From positions 29,339,584-29,403,583 of the forward strand of contig NC_016134.3 in the NCBI RefSeq assembly GCF_000005505.3: a DNA stretch of 64,000 nucleotides, in the 5' to 3' direction. This DNA comes from Brachypodium distachyon. Lineage: Eukaryota > Streptophyta > Magnoliopsida > Poales > Poaceae. Below are positions 12,497 through 22,153 of the stretch, piece by piece. Within the stretch, counting starts at the first letter, position 1. Each line of letters begins with the position of its first letter. Under the pieces are notes generated by a model. The model was not told the DNA's origin. It saw only the letters and a program-made list of their open reading frames with translations, and did not search any database. Made by a program: the position numbers and the translations under genes.

Positions 12497-12603
12497 CTGG
12501 TCTTATGAGCAACACTCGGAGTGTGACGCAAACCAAAGCTCTCACTCTCCCCAGGGCTCCCCTTTGACAACTAGCGCCTCCAGAGCTAACTCCGGCGATC
12601 CAT
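12497..12603 (-). pseudogene. Decayed first coding exon of FPP
   Basis: Reading the minus strand from ATG at 12603 gives M-D-R-R-S-stop-L-W-R-R-stop. The conserved FPP start is MDRRSWLWRRK, so Trp and Lys codons appear to have become TAG (12586-12588 and 12571-12573). The match continues as 'SKGSPGESES', and after a one-base frame change 'ASHSE' and 'DQ' appear before a good donor at 12496. Exon length (107 nt) is not a multiple of three, whereas the downstream exons require phase 0, which agrees with a one-base loss. An in-frame TAA also falls in the shifted part. I see no replacement ATG exon nearby. Confidence 0.7.
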
Positions 12604-13239
12604 CTCAAAACCACCACACCATCCAAAGCATCATCAATTGTTCCCTTAGTTCATTGGAGACCACCAAAGGCAGGGTTCATATATCACAGCTGAAACAGAT
12701 AGAAATCTCCTCAGTTCACAAACAAATTGCATACTGCGGACCCAACATTAAAGCCAAGCAGTAAATTAATCAATAACTTCAGAACAAGAACAAAATTCTC
12801 AAAGGATGCGATTACCAAACTCTACAACTCGACAAAGGATCCAACTTTCCACTGTAAAGACGAACCTCTGAAATTAGCTAGAATTCGTGAACAAAAATGA
12901 TACGAGATCAGCAAATCCAATAGGATCCAAAAACTATGAGAAGCAACAAGCAAATATGTTCCACTGTAGGAAAAACTACATTCCTAGATTTTGTCAGACA
13001 GAAATCCAAACCTGTGAGCTCAACAAGATGCCCTAGAAAAGAAAAGAAAAATCCAAACTTTTTTCAATCAAAACTTGTATCCAATCCGCGCCTAAAAACC
13101 CTAAATCCTAGTACCTCAGATGAGCTAAAACAAATCCTCAAGAAAAACGCAGGAGACGGCGAAGGGCATTTTATCCAGCAACGGCCCCCGAAATCCAACC
13201 AAGGAACCAAATCCAATCACCTCGCAAAGGAAGAACTCA

Positions 13240-13620
13240 GATTGTAGCACGGCCAAAACCCTCCCCCCTTAAACACCTAAATCCCATACAGAATCTGGTC
13301 GAAATCCCACACGGGGGCCAAAACGCAGAGCAAAATCTGCAGAACCCTGCCAAAAAGGGCCAAGAAAGACGAGCAAGAGAACATCATCAACCTCCCCCCC
13401 ACCAAATCCACAGCAGAAGAAAAATAACACGAGAGAGAAAGAGAGAAGGATTCAAAGAAAGAGCGGCGGCACAGCAGCATTGGAAGAGAGAGAGGGGGGA
13501 GGAAAACGAAAGCGAAATGGGGCAGCAGCAGCATTAATACCTGCCCGCCACCGCAATTAAGCCCTGTCGACAATGGAGGAGAATCCGAGAATGGCATTTA
13601 GCAACCCCAGGGCCGTCACA
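13240..13620 (-). promoter_or_regulatory. Probable FPP 5' UTR / transcription start region
   Basis: Upstream of the FPP exon-1 remnant lies a stretch rich in purines on the plus strand (GAGAGAGAAAGAGAG, so CT-rich on the coding strand), typical of grass 5' leaders. The adjoining DNA becomes GC-rich toward 13620. An open frame at 13277-13597 on the minus strand is compositional and has no domain. No TATA box was assigned. Confidence 0.4.
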
Positions 13621-13760
13621 TGAACCGTGTGGACGCGCCCATTATTCCCCTTCCGCCCAATCTCCCCCTCCCCCTCTCTTCCCTTGCGTTTTGCTTTCTT
13701 GGACAGGGTGCGAGATTAAAGCAGCACGGGTCGGAGCCGCGAAAGGGGAAGAAGGGATGA

Positions 13761-13804
13761 GGAAGAAGAAGAAGAAGAAGAAGAAGAAGAAGAAGAAGAA
13801 GAAG
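13761..13804. repeat. (GAA)n microsatellite
   Basis: About 14 tandem GAA/AAG triplets lie upstream of the FPP gene. They are likely length-polymorphic. The apparent open frame across them (13691-13894) is a by-product of the repeat. Confidence 0.9.
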
Positions 13805-14514
13805 GCTATGGTGTGCTGTACCGGGGCAGCGTCGCCATGTGGAGGAAAAGAAAAGAAAAGAAGAGAAGGGAAAAGAAAAGCGGCGGGCTTTTGACGCCGG
13901 GGGAGCTCAAGAAATCTTGTTCCTTTTTCTATTCCTCCTCACCAAATTGAACTCACCTGCATTGGGGATTTGGTGTTTGTTCAGTTCTTATAATCTTCTC
14001 CTTCTTCTTCTTGGCCGCCTCTCCAATCTCTTCTTTCCCGCCCAGGTGGCTCAAATCAGAGAGCCTTTTTCTTCAGCTTCCTTCTCCCCCTTGAGCCTAT
14101 CCTATTCTATTCTACTCTCTTTCGCCGTGCCAGAAAAAGTAAGCAGTACTATTGCTAGTCTACTACTCTGCTCACTCGCCTCTTCTTTAAACAATGAGAT
14201 ATGGTTAATGTATTACACAAATTGATTCTGGGTTCTTTTTGAGGAGGCAGAAATGCTTCCGTTTGGGACGTACTGTTCTTCTTTTCTGAAATTCCCTATT
14301 CATTTCTCATTCTATAGGACCCCCGTCGGTCGGCTAAAAACATAAGGACGGCTGGGATTGGCGCGTACCCGTTCGCCCGCCGTGGCAATTTTGTAAATAT
14401 CGCCGCGTAGAACCCAGCGTATGGCCCTAGAAAGCCCATACGGGCCGCAAGGGGTTGTACGCGGCTGTATTCGTTGGCATCGATGTGTATACGTACTCGG
14501 CGACGGCGTATGCC

Positions 14515-14694
14515 TGTTATGGAATAATATCCGCGTCGTCGGCACAGACTTGCCCCACTATTCCCTCTAATCCAGGGAAAGAAATAACGTCCCGGACGCA
14601 CCCGTTATGGAATAAAACCCGCGTCGTCCGCATCGACTTGCCGCACGACTCCCTCTAATCTAGCGGAGAAGAAAAAAACGGCCCGGACGCACAA
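14515..14694 (+). repeat. Tandem ~90-bp repeat upstream of the zf-XS gene
   Basis: Two adjacent units start 'GTTATGGAATAA' at about 14516 and 14604. Both contain 'CCGCGTCGTC', 'GACTTGCC', 'TCCCTCTAAT' and 'CCCGGACGCAC'. They lie immediately 5' of the ATG at 14707, so they are probably leader or promoter sequence. Confidence 0.75.
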
Positions 14695-14706
14695 CCACCT
14701 CCGGCG

Positions 14707-15662
14707 ATGAAGCGAACGCGCGGAGCAGACGACGCCGTGGCTGTTGTCAAGGAAGCTGCCGTCGTGATAGATCCAGTGGAGGAGGAGGAGGAGGCCGTGA
14801 TCGTGGCAGATGCAGCGGAGGAGAAGGAAGGCGTGACCTCGTTGGTCAAGGAAGCTGCCGTCGTGACAGATCCAGTGGAGGAGGAGGAGGAGGCCGTGAT
14901 CGTGGCAGATGCAGCGGAGGAGAAGGAAGGCGTGACCGCGTTGGGTAAAGCGCCGGCAGGTTCGGTGACGTCTTCGCCGTCCGAGATCGTCGCGGGGTCC
15001 AATATCCGCCAACAGGAGGAGGACGTCGTCGGTGTCGTCGACCCCATTAATCTGCCGCACGACTGGGACTTCTCCGACGACTCGGCTGACTACACGGAGT
15101 TTGATGAAGTCCTCCGTGACTTGGAACCAGAGGTAAGATCAAACTAGTAAGTCCATGAGTTCGATGCAATGTTATTCTAGGGTTTGTCGATGCAATCTAG
15201 TTTGTCACCGGTATGCTAAGTCTATGCGAGTTAGGGTTAGTCGGATACACTATTGATGTTAAGTTTCATGTTAAGTTAAGTTTAGTATGCATGATCGGCG
15301 CCAATTTGTAGGTGATGTAATTTATGGCTGAATTTATGTCGGAAACATTATCTTTGTCGTACAAACGGTGATTTGGATATTCTTGATGATCCGTCATGAA
15401 TTACATATTCTTGTGTAACGCCGATCTTCGGTAGTAACATATGCTTGTTGATGTTATGCAGGAAAAGGATTCGGATGTCGGCAGTGAGGAAGAATCGATT
15501 GATGCGAAAAGCCGTCACGTCCTCAATGCACTGGAGTATGGTGCGTACGAATACCGTTACGGTGACAAATGGGTGTGCCCGTTCTGTCACAAGAGGAGCC
15601 TCGCAGAAGACTTCAAAAGCATGGTGAAGCATGCCGAAGACACTGGGCGTGTGTCTAAGTAG
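14707..15662 (+). pseudogene. zf-XS (SGS3-type zinc finger) protein gene, copy 1, truncated
   Basis: Exon 1 is 14707-15132 and exon 2 starts at 15462 (GTAAG donor, TGCAG acceptor, phase 0). Exon 1 encodes an acidic protein with two tandem copies of a ~31-residue unit, 'VKEAAVVxDPVEEEEEAVIV' plus 'ADAAEEKEGVT'. Exon 2 encodes a zinc-finger core 'KWVCPFCHKRS' then 'DFKSMVKHAEDTGRVSK', which fits a zf-XS C2H2 pattern (CxxC, H, and a later H). In-frame TAG at 15660-15662 interrupts just before 'APHIVAKHKAFGVFLRKLE', which holds the last His of the motif. A second lesion near 15755, a one-base difference from copy 2, shifts the C-terminus. XS-zinc-finger proteins are linked to RNA silencing (SGS3 type), but this protein lacks a visible XS domain, so its function is unknown. 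Confidence 0.65.
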
Positions 15663-16030
15663 GCGCCTCACATTGTGGCAAAACACAAGGCGTTCGGCGT
15701 GTTCTTAAGGAAGCTCGAAGCCCAGGAGGTGGATGCGGATGCCGAGCCTTCCAAGAAGAAGACGAGGAGGGGGAGGAAGTTAGAATCGAACCATAAAGTT
15801 TTCGTCGTATTTTATTTGCTATTACTGAATTATGGTGGTTTGAAACAGTTTAGTAGTTTGATTGAAGAACATAAGTATTGTTAGGTTGGTTGCATGAACT
15901 ATTTATGATGTACACGTTTCGATGAATGTGGTGTTCATTGAACCGACGTTATCCGAATTATATCATAAGTGTTGTTCTATTTGCTGTGTAATTGCTATGT
16001 TGTTGGAAACCCTGTTGCTGAAATAAATAT
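15663..16030 (+). other. Remaining coding region and 3' UTR of zf-XS copy 1
   Basis: After the stop, the frame continues 'APHIVAKHKAFGVFLRKLEA' before it shifts. The following AT-rich 3' flank to about 16030 (ending near 'GAAATAAAT') is closely repeated at 18580-18800. This shows that the duplicated unit included the 3' UTR. Confidence 0.6.
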
Positions 16031-16351
16031 CAAACAAATGTTTAGCAATACTCATGGTTTAGCCGTTTGGTAGTAAATATGAAACAAAGTTTTAGCACTA
16101 GTCAGACTAACCACTGATATATACTACTGGAGCAACTCGTTAAAAAATAGGGTTGTTCGTGCCAACACACAAGACTCATTTGTAACAAAAAACATTCCCA
16201 CATATCCTCTGCACCTCAACACATATTACCCCAGTGCATGAAAAAAGGTCAAAAACACAAAAAATCCACACTTGTTTTTGTCTTGGGAACACAAACTCAT
16301 GGTAGAAGGTGTATATAATAGGAATCTGACAAAAGAGAACACCGGCAGTCT

Positions 16352-17428
16352 TCAGAGCTTGACAATGTAAACTTGAACAAACAATCTTGCTGCATTGCCC
16401 ACCTCGAACATAAGGACGCTGCCGCTCCTGATCCTGTGGCAAATGCAGAAATCCTCCCACCCCTGGTGGATGACAGTGTCGCATGCGTTGGTCGTTGAGT
16501 ACGCTAGTGCCATAAATTTGTTGCTTAGCCTTTCAGAACTGAAATTGCCATACCCAGAAGTGGGAATCCTCAGCACATTCTTGCTCTTGCATGGGATAAC
16601 CTGTGAGATACACTTACGAAAACTTGGAAAAAGTCCTAGCTAGTCGTAATGGAAAAAAGGGAAATGACAATAAACTTACAAGTACTCGGGAAGCCAAATC
16701 AAGACGAGTCATCTTCTAAACGATGATCTCGCGTTCAATAAACTCGGGTTCATCCAATCCATCTAATATTTTCAGAACCCTTCGTACTTCACGATCGGTT
16801 AGGTCGGCCATGTTCTTGAATACAGTGGAGTGGAAGAGGTTGCGCACATCGGCACTGACCTCACGTAGCCCTGTGAAAAAAGAAGCAAGAAGTTATAGAA
16901 AAAAGTAAGCAAAATAAAACAAAAAATAAATAAAGAAAGAAAACAAGCTACTAACCAAAAAAGGTAGCATGCAGCACAACATCATTGGGCTGCCCCACTA
17001 ACACAGCATTGGAAGCATCCCCATCCTCCGCGGCAGAGAAGTGCACACTAGCACCAGGTTTCAACTTGTGGGTCTTTGCAAACAGTTTCCAATAAGCACC
17101 ACATAGCAAGGTGGCGTCAGTCCCAATTTGAATGTGGAAGTCGTACTCGAACCCATGGCAGTCCACAACAACAAGGAAGTTCTCCACAAAATCGTTCAGG
17201 CGATCCTTGAAGAACTGGGGAACAACCTGCTTAAACAGAAAGCATTGGTAAAAAAAAAATTAAAAAGCAACGAAAATAAAAATGTGAACACTTAGCTATT
17301 CCCATTACCGCAAAATTGCCACACCCTTCAACCATGGTGATTGTGAAGGCTGAATGGCAAGCCTCAGGGCGTTTGCACAGTACATTGAACTTTTTGCACT
17401 CATTTGCAAGGGCGCGCCATGAACTCCA
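16352..17428 (-). pseudogene. Two-B3-domain (REM-like) DNA-binding protein gene with a nonsense codon
   Basis: Four exons join in frame: 17428-17309, 17226-16956, 16870-16680 and 16600-16352 (stop at 16352). The first B3-like domain reads 'HSAFTITMVEGCGNFA', 'VVPQFFKDRLNDFVENF', 'GAYWKLFAKTHKLKPGASV' and 'HFSA'. The second reads 'VIPCKSKNVLRIP', 'QGWEDFCICHRI' and 'GSVLMFEVGN'. B3 proteins bind DNA in the nucleus; the target is unknown. An in-frame TAG at 16717-16719 separates the domains ('EREIIV-stop-KMTRLDLASRVL'); all phases otherwise close, so a single substitution is the likely cause. The 5' exon with the ATG is not found: frame 17428 opens directly after an acceptor. A leader-like 'CTAGGGTTT' on the minus strand near 17668 suggests transcription starts there or upstream. 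Confidence 0.65.
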
Positions 17429-18196
17429 CTAGAAAAACACATAGGTTAAGTGCAGAACACTCAAGGAAAAAAAACAATAAAAACGTCGCGTATACTTCAA
17501 TGATACTTTCTGGAAAAACACAAAGCAACCCGTGATCCGGCGATCTAAAAACGGTGTGTATATCTTATGTAGGTTGGTATCTGCAACAGTATACAGTAAT
17601 CAAACAAAGCAACCCGCGATCTAACAACCCCACTATCAAATCACAGATGCAAAAAAGAGGACCAAACCCTAGACACACGTTCCTGCATAGACAGAGCGGT
17701 GCTGGGGCGGAAGAAACTTTACAAGATCCGGGAGCTGGCGGAGCAATCTGGCAAGACAGGCGCAAGGAACTCCGGCGACGGTTCTCCCTCTTCCCGCACC
17801 CCGTCCTCAAACTGGAAAGGGAGATAAAAAAAGGAAACAACACGTCCTCCCCGTCAATCAACACCCCCGCCCGCCCGCCCTCCCCCGAGGCCCGACGAAA
17901 AGTCCAGAACAAACGTGGCTCCGAAGCCCAAACAGAACACGTGCCGCATACTAGCCCGGCCAGAGGAAAAGAAAAACAAGCCCACGAATCTCCGCGCACA
18001 AATCTAAAGTACAAATTAGGGGAGGGGGTGGTTTAGTCCCACCTCGCCCGTTTAGAGGTGCCGTCACCGGCATAAAAGGGTTCGGCCACCCTAACAAATC
18101 AATAGCAGCAGCTCTTAGTCCGTTGCATCACACCTCAGTGGGTAATAGGTGAGGGTGGTGCGCCTATAGGGAGGCCAAACTTTTTTTTTGGCAATT

Positions 18197-18820
18197 ATTT
18201 TCAAGTATCCGTCATGAATGAATTTTTGTGTAACGCCGATCTTCGATAGTAACATATGCTTGTTGATGTTATGCAAGAAAAGGATTTGGATGTCGGCAGT
18301 GAGGAGGAATGGATTCATGCGAAAAGACGTCACGTCCTCAATGCACTGGAGTATGGTGCGTACGAATACCGTTACAAGAGGATGTTCGCAGACGACTTCA
18401 AAAGCATGGTGCAGCATGCTGAAGACACTGGGCGTGTGTCTAAGAAGGCGCCTCACATTGTGGCAAAACACAAGGCGTTCGGCGTGTTCTTAAGGAAGCT
18501 CGAAGCCCGGGAGGTGGATGCGGACGCCGAGCCTTCCAAAGAAGAAGGCGAGGAAGGGGAGGAAGTGAGAATCGAACCATAAAGTTTTCGTCGTATTCTA
18601 TTTGCTATTACTGAATTATGGTGGTTTGAAACAGTTTAGTAGTTTGATTAAAGAACATAAGTATCGTTAAGTTGGTTGCATGAACACGTTTCTATGAATG
18701 TGGTGTTCATTGAACCGACGTTATCGGAATCATATCATAAGTGTTGGTCTATTTGTTGTGTAATTGCTATGTTATTGGAAACCCCGTTGCCGAAATAAAT
18801 GCAGTTGAATACGTAAAACT
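18197..18820 (+). pseudogene. zf-XS gene, copy 2, captured and zinc-finger deleted
   Basis: This is a close copy of 15390-16030 (end of intron, exon 2, 3' UTR) without exon 1. The open frame ends with a stop at 18580-18582 and keeps 'HAEDTGRVSKKAPHIVAKHK', the segment that is broken in copy 1. A 30-nt in-frame deletion removes ten residues including 'VCPFCH', so the CxxC half of the zinc finger is gone. The ancestral acceptor has changed from GCAG to GCAA (near 18276). The copy is therefore unlikely to make a working zinc finger. It lies entirely between the inverted arms of the foldback element. Confidence 0.7.
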
Positions 18821-18868
18821 AACGTTTTACCACAGTTGAATGCGTAAAACTAACGTTTTACCCTGTCA
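18801..18868. repeat. Tandem ~33-bp repeat with palindromic core
   Basis: Two copies of 'CAGTTGAATACGTAAAACTA' extended by 'ACGTTTTACC' lie side by side. Each contains GTAAAAC..GTTTTAC, an inverted core. They sit just inside the right arm of the foldback element. Confidence 0.65.
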
Positions 18869-19098
18869 TGCATGGAGCCTAATGCTAACCAAAAAAAGAG
18901 TGGCCTCCCCCATAGGCGCACCACCCTCACCTAGTACCCACTGAGGTGCTTAAGCATCAGCGTTGAAGGTATCAGAAGGTACTAGCTGAAGGAGATGCAA
19001 CAAAGGAAGAGCCGGTACTATTGATTTGTGACGGTGGCCAAACCCTTTTATGCCGGTGATGGCGCCTCTAAACGGGTGAGGTGAGACTAAAACACCCT

Positions 19099-19250
19099 TT
19101 CCCCCGGCGCAAGCAATAGTGCGCGGACGCTTTTGGGCCGTGACGCTCGCATTTTTTTACCTTGTCTCGGCCTAGTTTCCCCTGGTGCAAGCGATAGTGC
19201 GCGGACGCTTTTGGGCCGTGACGCTCGCATTTTATCTCGTCTCAGCCCAG
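19099..19250. repeat. Two ~76-bp tandem repeats beside the foldback element
   Basis: Units at about 19099-19176 and 19177-19250 share 'AGTGCGCGGACGCTTTTGGG' and 'CCGTGACGCTCGCATTTT'. A weaker third echo lies near 19370-19400. The array starts where the right inverted arm ends and leads into a further solo arm. Confidence 0.7.
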
Positions 19251-19253
19251 AGA

Positions 19254-19352
19254 GGGGGTGTTTTAGTCCCACCTCGCCCGTTTAGAGGCGCCGTCACCGG
19301 CATAAAAGGGTTCGGCCGAACACAAAAAATCAATATCAGCGCCTCTTCCTTT
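19254..19352 (+). repeat. Third, solo copy of the foldback arm
   Basis: The segment repeats the outer ~90 bases of the left arm of the 18025-19097 element ('TTTTAGTCCCACCTCGCCCG', 'CACCGGCATAAAAGGGTTCG') in the same orientation as that arm. It may be the end of a second, older element, with 19099-19250 between them. Confidence 0.65.
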
Positions 19353-19659
19353 TTTGGGGTTAGCCGTCGGCTCGCTGGCATTTTACCTCGTCTGATTGCG
19401 TGAATCGTGGTTAAGGCAATACGACGTAACCCCAACAGTTTGAGGTGCACTTTAATGCGCGTATTTTCAAGTAAACATTTGCAAGTATTTGAATCGACCT
19501 AATACACAAATAATTGCAATTATTTAAATCGAAGTAACTAAAACTAATACACAAAGACTTGCAATTATTTAAAAGCGAGATTAATATCCCGGCAGTTACG
19601 GCCACATGCGCTGAGGAGAGCAAATTACACAGGAATTACTTTAAACTTTGTAAAATAAT

Positions 19660-20120
19660 AATACTAAACTAATTGGACGCGTAGGCGCCGTCGCTGTCCA
19701 CGGCGGCTCCGTCTTCCGGGCACTATCCGCCGCCTCCCGCGCCGGCGTGCTCTCCGCGTCGGTCTCGCCGTCGCTTCCCGCAGAGTATTCTCCGATGCTC
19801 TCCACGCGCCCCTGAAGTCCGCGGTTGCCTTGGTTACGCTCGGGCGAGAAGACTCCGCGCCTTGCAATTGGACGAGTCCGGCGTCCCCCCGCGGGGGACT
19901 GGATCCGGCCGGCGATTCATTTCTTCTAGCATTCGTCGGCTGGACCAAATGCGCCGTGGTACCGCGGGTGAATTTGGCGGCGGCGGCGGTGGCTAAGGCG
20001 ATGCCGGCGGCGGAGGCGGAGGCGGAGGCGGAGTTGGCGGCGTGGTATCCATGGGCTCTCGCCGGGGAAGGAAGGAGGGAGAGGAAGAGGGGATGCGAGG
20101 CGGTTTGTTTCCGGTAGAGA
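19660..20120 (-). other. GC-rich coding-like remnant, proline-rich start
   Basis: The minus strand from ATG at about 20051 reads MDTTPP then a run of prolines, and stops after 19 codons. Downstream, long open stretches occur in different frames, including a natural-looking acidic one ('GEYSAGSDGETDAESTPARE'). This looks like a small single-exon gene broken by frameshifts. I do not recognise the family. The GC content differs sharply from the AT-rich satellite beside it. Confidence 0.3.
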
Positions 20121-20534
20121 CATTGATTTACACTCGCGGCCGGCTTTTAATGGGGAGAGAGGCGTTCCGGGGTTGGTTGGGGCCTTAATGCACGGGTAAC
20201 AACCAAGCGTCGGGAGACGCGACTGCAGACGGCGCGGAAACCGCGGCCTGTCAAGATGCTTGATTCCGCTGACATTGGAAACCGTCGTGAAGACCACGCG
20301 ACTCGGCGGTTAGCATACGTGACAGGCTCATTTAATAAAGAAGGACCAAAAAAGATGAGTAATATATGTTTTGTAAATTTGGCTGTAAATTAATATGGTC
20401 AATTTGAACCAAATTTCCTCATATTCTATAGGTAAGATTTTTTGTACGGTCTTAGGAATACTGTATATAACCCAATTTGCTTTATTTCGTACAACATTTG
20501 AATTATTTCAATTTCAAATTTGGCTGTATATTTT

Positions 20535-21700
20535 TTGAATTTCAAATTTCTTTAAATTTGATGTGTCAAATTAAATAATGTTACAAAATTGTGAACTCTT
20601 TGCCAGAGTGTCAATATATAGTGATTTATTAATCACATATTTATATTTCCTAACGCACAATTTCACAATGCACTTCATGTAGAAAACACAACAAGCCTCC
20701 GAGTTGTTTCTGAAACACCTCTTAGAGATGTTTGAGACATGAAGGCATTTTGAGATTTTCACTTCATGACTTTATCCAAATCTTGTGAAATTTGGTGCAC
20801 TTACCATATTCGGTGCGTAGTGAATGCAAAACCATTTTTAATTTGAAGATGTTTTCAAAAAATTTGAATTTCAAATTCATTTAAATTTGATGTGTCAAAT
20901 TAAATAATGTTGCAAAATTGTGAATTCTTTGCAAGAGTCTCAATAGATAGTTATTTATTAATCACATATTTATATTTCTTAATGCACAATTTCACAATGC
21001 ACTTCATGTAGAAAACACAACAAGCCTCCGAGTTGTTTCTGAAACACCTCTTAGAGATGTTGGAGATATGAAAACATTTTGAGATTTTGACTTCATGACT
21101 TTACCCAAATCTTCTGAAATTTGGTGCAGTTACCATATTCGGTGTGTATTGCATTAATGCAAAAGCATTTTCAATTTCAAGATGTTTTCATATTTTTTTG
21201 AATTTTAAGTTCATTTAAATTTGATGTGTGGAATTAAAATAATGTTATAAAATTGTGAATTCTTTGCCAGAGTGTCAATATGTAGTGATTTATTAATCAC
21301 ATATTTAAATTTCTTAATGCGCAATTTGACAATGCACTTCATGTAGAAAACACAACAAGCCTCCGAGTTTTTTCTGAAACACATCTTGGAGATGTTTGAG
21401 ATATGAAGGCATTTTGAGATTTTGACTTCTTAACTTTATCCAAATCACTACATCAATCTGAAATTTGGTGCACTTACCATATTCGGTGTGTATTGGGTTA
21501 ATGCAAAAGCATTTTCAATTTCAAGATGTTTTCAAATTTTTGAATTTTAAATTCATTTAAATTTGATGTGTCAAATTAAAATTATGTTACAAAATTGTGA
21601 ATTCTTTGCCAGAGTGTCAATATATATAGTGATTTATTAATCACATATTTAAATTTCTTAATGCACAATTTCAAATTTATTTAAATTTGATGGTTATCAT
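20535..21700. repeat. ~330-bp AT-rich tandem satellite, three units plus partial
   Basis: Unit starts marked by 'TTTAAATTTGATGTGTC' and its variants recur at about 20535, 20864, 21198 and 21540, with periods of roughly 329, 334 and 342 bases. Each unit contains 'GATTTATTAATCACATATTT' or a close variant, 'CACAACAAGCCTCCGAGTT' and 'TGAAATTTGGTGCA'. The fourth unit is cut short at about 21690, where the GC-rich flank of the Ulp1/FAR1 unit starts. The family is not assigned. Confidence 0.85.
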
Positions 21701-22153
21701 AGCTGGGCCGGTTCGCCCAGTATCTGACACGCAATGGGCTCTTTTTTATTATCGTAGCTGGGCCGGTCCGCCCAGTACGGGCCAGCTAGTTTGGTCCAAA
21801 CCGGCATCCCTCATCACGCCGTACGTGCGAGCATTAAGGTAACCACCACGTCGTAAATCAGGGAGTGCTTATTATCAGCTCGGGAAATCCGTAGGCACGA
21901 CGATCCGCTTCTTACCCGTTTTGCCGGCCACCTTTGAGATCTACGTACTTCGGCGCCCATCAACTCTCACGGCTAGAAAGGATCTGCTTGCTGCGACGTC
22001 GACGATCGAATCCTCCTTCCTTGTCTCCTACGCCAGCACCTTGATAGGTATGTTCTGTCGCATCTATGGCGTCATCATGTTCTGATACGCTGATATGCTC
22101 GGTTCCATCTAGGGTTTGATCACCGGTGATTTTTCTTTTTTCTTCCATACAGT

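Larger units (their letters stand above)
18025..19097. mobile_element. Foldback element with ~165-210 bp terminal inverted repeats
   Basis: The left arm 18025-18190 and right arm 18889-19097 are reverse complements. Shared blocks include 'TTTAGTCCCACCTCGCCCG', 'CACCGGCATAAAAGGGTT', 'CCTCAGTGGGTA' and 'GGTGAGGGTGGTGCGCCTAT'. The inner ends carry matching poly-T/poly-A. The right arm is ~45 bp longer, so the left arm seems to have lost sequence. The interior (18191-18888) holds a zf-XS gene copy. Long terminal inverted repeats around a captured gene piece recall Pack-MULE or foldback elements. No transposase lies inside and I could not see a clear target-site duplication, so the superfamily is open. 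Confidence 0.7.

Noticed and set aside
13277..13597. Minus-strand frame of 106 codons upstream of FPP
   Set aside because: Lies in the presumed 5' leader, has no domain and is low complexity.
14605..15060. Minus-strand His/Leu-rich repeated frame
   Set aside because: Antisense of the tandem acidic repeat in the zf-XS gene.
17565..18014. Overlapping frames of about 150 codons on both strands
   Set aside because: Leader-like GC-rich DNA upstream of the B3 gene; no domain, no splice support and no codon pattern.
18025..19105. Possible 5S rRNA-like sequence in the inverted arms
   Set aside because: Compared with remembered plant 5S landmarks, only short accidental matches; the inverted-arm structure explains the conservation.
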